Virus record (IMG/VR): IMGVR_UViG_3300042945_001601
Span: 1 to 47,362 of that record
Source: a virus
DNA: 47,362 bases
Strand: one strand, 5' to 3'
A program made the position numbers and the translations under genes. This document shows, piece by piece, positions 42,422 to 47,362 of this stretch. The stretch's first letter is position 1, and each line of letters opens with the position of its first letter. The notes below the pieces were generated by a model. It was not told the origin of the DNA. It made no database searches and worked only from the letters and a program-made list of their open reading frames with translations.

Positions 42422-43168
42422 ATGAGGCATGTCAGGAGTTATAAAGAACTATTCGAGAGTCAAACAGAGCTCTCTCAGGAACAGGTCAAGTGGCTGAATA
42501 AGTTCACATCCCGCGGAATTTGGGAGCTTAATCCACAAACTGGACTGGTTGATGTGGATGGCGATTTCGATTGTACTAATAAGGGTCTGCCAAATTTTAG
42601 GGGTATCAGATTTGGCGAAGTGAGTGGGGATTTCCATTGTGGTTATAATCAGCTCACCACACTAGAGGGAGCACCTCGGAGTGTTGGCGGTGATTTCTTT
42701 TGTTATTCTAATCGACTCACCTCACTAGAGGGAGTACCTCAGAAGGTTGGCGGGCGTTTCGATTGTGACGACAATCATCTCACGAGTCTTGAGGGAGCAC
42801 CTCAGACCGTTAAAGGGAGTTTCAGTTGTGACGACAATCAGCTCACCTCACTGGTGGGAGCACCTCAGACCGTTGGTGGGCATTTCTTTTGTAATGACAA
42901 TGGGCTCACCTCACTAGAGGGAGCACCTCAGACCGTTAAAGGGAGTTTCAATTGTGAGGGTAATCCAGCCTCTGAATCAACTTTGTATTCCATCTTTGCG
43001 CTAATGGAAAAAGGAATGGATTATCAACAGGCTTTAGAACAATACTGGCCTAAGATGGGCGATGAAGATAAGGCTTTAATGTATAAACAAATGCCGAATT
43101 TACCCCTGGAAGATGCGAGAAAGTACAAGGCTCTAGCCACATACGCTAAAATAAAGGGGTATTTATAA
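42422..43168 (+). CDS. LRR paralogue 1 with capsid-targeting-like leader
   Basis: 248 residues, ATG at 42422. Leader MRHVRSYKELFESQTELSQE (LFE|S fits the prohead-protease rule), a constant segment (GIWELNPQTGLVDVDG), one variant and five standard 21-residue repeats of the type FxCxxNxLTSLEGAPxxVGG (about 60-175), and a helical C-terminal cap ending YKALATYAKIKGYL. One Cys per repeat would line up as a ladder in the beta strand. Opens a seven-gene plus-strand operon with overlapping starts; no cassette promoter was found, TATATA lies 10 bases upstream. Confidence 0.85.
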   Translation: MRHVRSYKELFESQTELSQEQVKWLNKFTSRGIWELNPQTGLVDVDGDFDCTNKGLPNFRGIRFGEVSGDFHCGYNQLTTLEGAPRSVGGDFFCYSNRLTSLEGVPQKVGGRFDCDDNHLTSLEGAPQTVKGSFSCDDNQLTSLVGAPQTVGGHFFCNDNGLTSLEGAPQTVKGSFNCEGNPASESTLYSIFALMEKGMDYQQALEQYWPKMGDEDKALMYKQMPNLPLEDARKYKALATYAKIKGYL

Positions 43169-43779
43169 TGAAACACATTAAGCTGTATGATCAGTTATTC
43201 GAGAGTCAAACAGAGCTAACACCCGAGCAGATCGAGTGGCTGGATGAATGCGCTATTGGAAAGTGGACCCTTAATCCCCAAACTGGCCTTGTTGATGTGA
43301 AAGAGGGTTTCAATTGCTATGATCAGGGTCTGACTGATTTTAAAGGTGTGAGATTTGGAGTGGCTGGGCACTTCTATTGCTCCTACAACAAGCTCACCTC
43401 TTTGGATGGAGCACCACAGAGTGTTGGTAGTGATTTCTATTGTATTAACAACCAGCTCACTTCCCTAAAGGGAGCACCCCAGCAAGTGGAGGGGAATTTC
43501 GATTGCTCCAAAAACCAGCTCACTTCCCTGGAGGGAGCACCTTCTTGGATTGGAAAGAGTTTCTATTGCTCAGGCAATCCCGTCTCTGAAGAGGCGCTAG
43601 AAGATATCCATGATATAATGCGATCTGGTATGAGCTGGCCGGATGCTGTTGCGGAGGAGTGGGATTCCATTGAATCCGATGAAGATAAGGTCCTGCTGGC
43701 TCCTTATAACCGCACTCTGTCTCCTGATGATCTAAAGAGTTACCAGGCACTAGGGAGACTAAGAAAAAGAGTACTATGA
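43168..43779 (+). CDS. LRR paralogue 2
   Basis: 203 residues, leader MKHIKLYDQLFESQTELTPE. Three standard repeats and a cap ending LSPDDLKSYQALGRLRKRVL (type B). Overlaps the previous stop by one base (TAATG). Shortest of the family. Confidence 0.85.
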   Translation: MKHIKLYDQLFESQTELTPEQIEWLDECAIGKWTLNPQTGLVDVKEGFNCYDQGLTDFKGVRFGVAGHFYCSYNKLTSLDGAPQSVGSDFYCINNQLTSLKGAPQQVEGNFDCSKNQLTSLEGAPSWIGKSFYCSGNPVSEEALEDIHDIMRSGMSWPDAVAEEWDSIESDEDKVLLAPYNRTLSPDDLKSYQALGRLRKRVL

Positions 43780-44528
43780 GACACATTAAGCCATACAGTC
43801 AACTATTCGAGAGCCAAACAGAGCTAACACCCGAGCAGATCGAGTGGCTGAATCAATGCACATCCGGCAGATGGAAGATTAACACTTCTACAGGGCTTGT
43901 TGATGTGGATGGGAATTTCGATTGTAGCTCGCAGGATTTAGAAGATTTTAAAGGTGTTAAGTTCGGGAAAGTTGAGTTGTATTTCTATTGTGATAGCAAT
44001 CAGCTCACCACACTAGAGGGAGCACCACAGAGTGTTGGCGCTAGTTTCTTTTGTTATGGTAATCGACTCACCACACTAGAGGGAGCACCTCAGAGCGTTG
44101 GTGGTTTCTTTTGTAATGGAAATCAGCTCACCACACTAAAGGGAGCACCTCAGACCACTAGAGGGTATTTCAATTGTTATGATAATCGGCTCACCACTCT
44201 CGAAGGAGCACCTCAGAGCGTTGGCGGGGTTTTCGCTTGCGATAAGAATCAAATCACTTCACTCGAAGGAGCACCACAGGAGAGCAGATGGGGCTCCTCT
44301 TTGGATTTCTCTTGTAGTGACAATCCGGTCTCTGAAAAGACTTTAAAAGCCATTTTTGAGCTAATGCTAAAAGGAATGAGATATCAGCAGGCCCTAGAAG
44401 AATACTGGCCTAATATGGGAGAAGAAGATAGGTCAGTAATGTATAAACAAATGCCGGATTTACCCCCGGAAGATGCGAGAAAGTACAAGGCTCTAGCCAC
44501 ATACGCTAAAATAAAGGGGTATTTATGA
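43776..44528 (+). CDS. LRR paralogue 3
   Basis: 250 residues, leader MRHIKPYSQLFESQTELTPE. Five repeats, one shortened by a residue and the last followed by an insertion (APQESRWGSSLD). The C-terminal cap is the type A form and its final 57 bases of DNA are identical to those of paralogue 1, indicating recent duplication or gene conversion. ATGA overlap with paralogue 2. Confidence 0.85.
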   Translation: MRHIKPYSQLFESQTELTPEQIEWLNQCTSGRWKINTSTGLVDVDGNFDCSSQDLEDFKGVKFGKVELYFYCDSNQLTTLEGAPQSVGASFFCYGNRLTTLEGAPQSVGGFFCNGNQLTTLKGAPQTTRGYFNCYDNRLTTLEGAPQSVGGVFACDKNQITSLEGAPQESRWGSSLDFSCSDNPVSEKTLKAIFELMLKGMRYQQALEEYWPNMGEEDRSVMYKQMPDLPPEDARKYKALATYAKIKGYL

Positions 44529-45205
44529 TGAGACACATTAAGGCATTCGATCAACTATTCGAGAGCCAAACAGAGCTAACACCCGGGCAGATCGAGTGGC
44601 TGGATGACTCATCCCGCGGAATTTGGGAGCTAAATCCACAGACTGGACTGGTTGATGTCAGGGGATTTTTTGAATGCTCAGGACAGAGGCTGACAGATTT
44701 CAAGGGTGTAAGATTTGGAAATGTCTGGAAGGGTTTCTATTGCGAGAATAACTCTCTCACTTCCTTAGCGGGAGCACCCCAGAAAGTGGGCGGTAATTTC
44801 TATTGTTCCTCTAACTCTCTTACCACACTCGAAGGGGCACCTCAGACAGTGGATGGTAATTTCTACTGTGACCGTAACCGTCTCTCTTCACTAGAGGGAA
44901 GCCCAGAGATAGTCGGTGGAGATTTCTCCTGCTGCGATAACTACATCACTTCCTTAGATGGGGCACCACAATCAGTGGGCAGGTTTTTCTACTGTGAGGG
45001 CAACCCGATATCTGAAGAGTCTATGAAAGTCGTGCTTCAGAAGATGAGCAAGGAAGAGCTCACTCTAGAAGAAGCTGTGAGCAAGTGCTGGCCTGATATT
45101 CCAGAAGAGGATAGAGCCTATCTGGCTGGACATAAACCTGATCTCTCGCCAGAAGAGAGAAGAGGGTACGAGGCACTAGCGAGATTAAAGAAAAGAGTTA
45201 TATGA
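44528..45205 (+). CDS. LRR paralogue 4
   Basis: 225 residues from the second ATG at 44528 (MRHIKAFDQLFESQTELTPG), which matches the family start; an ATG three bases earlier is also possible. Four standard repeats and a type B cap (LSPEERRGYEALARLKKRVI). TGATG overlap with paralogue 3. Confidence 0.85.
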   Translation: MRHIKAFDQLFESQTELTPGQIEWLDDSSRGIWELNPQTGLVDVRGFFECSGQRLTDFKGVRFGNVWKGFYCENNSLTSLAGAPQKVGGNFYCSSNSLTTLEGAPQTVDGNFYCDRNRLSSLEGSPEIVGGDFSCCDNYITSLDGAPQSVGRFFYCEGNPISEESMKVVLQKMSKEELTLEEAVSKCWPDIPEEDRAYLAGHKPDLSPEERRGYEALARLKKRVI

Positions 45206-45741
45206 AACACATCCGACTTTGGGAAACATGGCAGTGGATTCAGAAAGGAGGTGAGGACCAAGATTCTGAACGCAACTATAAATCCACTCTAAAAGAACTG
45301 CTTGACTGGGCCTATGGACCAGACTGGATAAACGACTGGGCTGCTCTTGAGGCTCTGCCTTTATCCGTCAACGGCGACCAAATAGAAGATGATGGGGAAT
45401 TCCTGGGTTACCACGAGACCCTTAAAAGAGCAGCGGGCACTAAGATCGGCATCTGGGCAGAATACGAGGAAGACTGGGGCATCTCAGTGATCTGGTACCT
45501 AGGGGGAGACGAGTACGAGATCATCACTCAGGACTGGCCTTTTGAATCTGATGATGTCACAGACGAGGAAGCGGCTCTAGTTCGCAAAATCTCCGCTTTG
45601 CCAGCAGCTCAAGAATTGGATGGACCCACTATTATAGACTTTGTGCAGTGGGCCATTAGAGAACAGGGCATGCAACCACAGCAGGTCTCAGGTGACTTAT
45701 TAGGTCAGTGGCTCGGTCAGCGTAGGATTGGTCTCAACTAA
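45202..45741 (+). CDS. Non-LRR gene within the LRR operon
   Basis: 179 residues opening MKHIRLWETWQWIQKGGEDQ, sharing only the first five residues with the paralogues. Acidic, Trp-rich, alpha/beta (GIWAEYEEDWGISVIWYLGG ... FVQWAIREQGMQPQQVSGDL). Overlaps paralogue 4 by ATGA. It lacks the ESQTEL segment, so packaging is uncertain. Function not recognised. Confidence 0.75.
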   Translation: MKHIRLWETWQWIQKGGEDQDSERNYKSTLKELLDWAYGPDWINDWAALEALPLSVNGDQIEDDGEFLGYHETLKRAAGTKIGIWAEYEEDWGISVIWYLGGDEYEIITQDWPFESDDVTDEEAALVRKISALPAAQELDGPTIIDFVQWAIREQGMQPQQVSGDLLGQWLGQRRIGLN

Positions 45742-45758
45742 TCCCGATATATAAGAGC

Positions 45759-46499
45759 ATGAAGCACGTCAAGGGATACCAAGAGCTATTTGAATCACAA
45801 ACCGAATTAACACCCGAGCAGATCAAATGGTTAGATATGTGGACCGACGGAAGTTGGTCCATTAATCCTGAAACAGGTCTGGTTGACATAGAGGGCAATT
45901 TCAGGGTTCATAGAAAGGATCTAACTGATTTTAAAGGAGTGAGATTTGGAAAGGTTGATGGAAATTTCGATTGCTCTTATAATAATATCACCTCTCTGGA
46001 CGGTTCACCACAGGAGGTAGGGAACAATTTCTACTGCTATGACAATCAGCTCACCACACTAGAGGGAGGGCCTTCTATTGTTAAGTGGGATTACAATTGC
46101 TCGCGTAATAATCTCGTCTCCCTAAAGGGTGCGCCCAGGAGGGTTGGTGGTTATTTCGACTGTGGTAGAAACTTTCTTACCTCTCTAGAGGGATCTCCTG
46201 ATTCCGTTGGTGGGTATCTCGCTTTCCCTCGCAACCAGATCGTTTCTTTAGAGGGCTTGCCCAAATATATTGGAAGAACTTTAGAATTACACGATAACCC
46301 GGTTTCTTCTCCGACCTTTCAATGGATCTATATTGGCATGAAGACCGGACATAGCTTTACTGAATCACTGGTCAGATACTGGGAGAAGATAAAGGACCCG
46401 GAAGACCTAGCCGTATTGGCTCCCTATAACCCCACGTTATCTCCGGAGGAAGTAAAGGGATACGAAGCACTAGGTAGATTTAAAAAGAGAATACTATGA
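45759..46499 (+). CDS. LRR paralogue 5
   Basis: 246 residues, leader MKHVKGYQELFESQTELTPE. Repeats are more diverged: the first unit has lost Cys (NFRVHRKDL) and the last ones replace Cys with Ala/Leu. Type B cap (LSPEEVKGYEALGRFKKRIL). It is preceded by a 17-base gap with GATATATAAGAGC. Confidence 0.85.
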   Translation: MKHVKGYQELFESQTELTPEQIKWLDMWTDGSWSINPETGLVDIEGNFRVHRKDLTDFKGVRFGKVDGNFDCSYNNITSLDGSPQEVGNNFYCYDNQLTTLEGGPSIVKWDYNCSRNNLVSLKGAPRRVGGYFDCGRNFLTSLEGSPDSVGGYLAFPRNQIVSLEGLPKYIGRTLELHDNPVSSPTFQWIYIGMKTGHSFTESLVRYWEKIKDPEDLAVLAPYNPTLSPEEVKGYEALGRFKKRIL

Positions 46500-47362
46500 G
46501 ACACGTCAAGAAATATCAAGAGCTTTTTGAAGCCCAAACTCGATTAACACAGGAGCAGATCGAGTGGCTGGATTCCTGCACTAAAGATACATGGACACTC
46601 GATTCCCAAACAGGACTTGTTAATGTGAATGGTACTTTTTATTGTAGTGAACAGGACCTGACAGATTTGAGGGGAGTTAAATTTGGAGTGGTGAGAGGAG
46701 ATTTCTGGTGCAACGGAAATCAGCTTACCTCACTGGAGGGGGCACCACAGGAGGTTTTGAGAGGATTCTTTTGCTATGACAATCAGCTCACGTCTCTAGA
46801 CGGGGCACCACAGCGGATTGGAAAGGCTTTCGATTGTTCGGATAATCAGATTACCTCACTGGTGAATGCGCCAAAGGAGGTTGGAGATCATTTCACTTGC
46901 TCCGATAACTACATCACGTCACTAGAGGGAGTGCCACAGAAGATTTGGTTGGATTTCTATTGTGGGAACAACCAGCTCACCTCACTGGAGGGAGCTCCCC
47001 AACAGGTTGGAGGAAGTTTCTGGTGTGAAAGAAATCAGCTGACCACACTAGAGGGAGCTCCACAGCGGGTTGGTGGGAATTTCAAGTGTTCTGATAATCA
47101 GCTCATCACATTAGAGGGAGCACCCCAGACTGTTGATGGTAGATTTAATTGTTCACGTAACCAGCTCACCTCACTAGAGGGAACACTCCGGAAAGTTGGG
47201 ACAGATTTCAATTGTGCGGACAATCAGCTCATCTCACTAGAGGGGGTACCGAAAAAGATTGGCGGTGATCTTTATTGTGAGGGAAATCAAGTTTCTGTAC
47301 TCGTGCTTAAATCTCTCTATAGGAAGATGAAATCAGGGATGTCCTGGGAAGAAGCTGTTGAG
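46496..47362 (+). CDS. LRR paralogue 6, truncated by the window edge
   Basis: At least 289 residues without a stop. ATG at 46496 overlaps the stop of paralogue 5 (ATGA). Leader MRHVKKYQELFEAQTRLTQE, then the constant segment and nine standard repeats (DFWCNGNQLTSLEGAPQEV onward), the longest array of the family. The last visible residues (MSWEEAVE-like) are the start of the C-terminal cap. Confidence 0.85.
   Translation, partial: MRHVKKYQELFEAQTRLTQEQIEWLDSCTKDTWTLDSQTGLVNVNGTFYCSEQDLTDLRGVKFGVVRGDFWCNGNQLTSLEGAPQEVLRGFFCYDNQLTSLDGAPQRIGKAFDCSDNQITSLVNAPKEVGDHFTCSDNYITSLEGVPQKIWLDFYCGNNQLTSLEGAPQQVGGSFWCERNQLTTLEGAPQRVGGNFKCSDNQLITLEGAPQTVDGRFNCSRNQLTSLEGTLRKVGTDFNCADNQLISLEGVPKKIGGDLYCEGNQVSVLVLKSLYRKMKSGMSWEEAVE

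Noticed and set aside
42640-47290. Regular 63-base repeats that could be taken for a CRISPR array
   Set aside because: The repeats are in frame, encode the 21-residue LRR unit and have no spacers or cas genes.

Overview
This window looks like part of a large tailed-phage genome infecting a member of the Bacteroidota. The phage evidence is two dense tRNA arrays, three homing-endonuclease genes of different families, dozens of short monocistronic genes of phage type, and many proteins whose N-termini resemble T4-type capsid-targeting peptides. The host evidence is promoters with the Bacteroidota -7 box TAnnTTTG, a secreted protein with a type IX secretion (CHU_C-like) C-terminus, and several Bacteroidota-style small lipoproteins. 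No terminase, capsid, tail or polymerase gene is visible, so the phage assignment is an inference from context.

Left part (1-16 kb, AT-rich, mostly minus strand): the start of a phage DnaK, a LamG-like virion adhesin, several proteins with capsid-targeting-like N-termini (two carry HExxH metalloprotease motifs), a DoxX-like membrane protein, a zinc-ribbon virion-like protein, a DUF559-type homing endonuclease next to a tRNA-Glu, a papain-like protein, ClpP, and a T9SS-sorted protein. Promoters here carry both the -33 TTTG and the -7 TAnnTTTG. The first tRNA array fills 13.97-15.92 kb; its spacers hold repeated structured RNA elements.

Middle part (16-41 kb, more GC-rich, almost all minus strand): about 50 small genes. 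Most have a private near-identical promoter (TATATTTG or TATATTAG followed by CATCAT) and a GC-rich hairpin immediately upstream of the -7 box, without a recognisable -33. Recognisable products are a RadA-like ATPase, a DUF932-like protein, a second papain-like protein, a Fpg/Nei glycosylase with a degenerate zinc finger, and many small phage proteins of unknown function. The second tRNA array (29.1-32.2 kb) contains a Vsr-type and a GIY-YIG homing endonuclease and further copies of the RNA elements.

Right part (41-47 kb): a gene-free, low-complexity divergent region of about 950 bases switches transcription to the plus strand. It is followed by seven tightly overlapping genes. Six encode paralogous proteins made of a conserved capsid-targeting-like N-terminus, 3 to 9 copies of a 21-residue Cys-containing leucine-rich repeat, and a conserved C-terminal segment (not visible in the last gene, which runs off the right edge).

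The strongest candidates for something undescribed are: (i) the LRR family with a possible virion-targeting leader; (ii) a family of tRNA-like elements sharing AGTCAGG/CCTGACT acceptor arms but with deleted, expanded or interrupted anticodon arms; (iii) at least three repeated structured RNA elements, two with compensatory base changes or crossing helices; (iv) the array of promoter-gene-hairpin cassettes. All functional statements come from reading the sequence; no database search was run.
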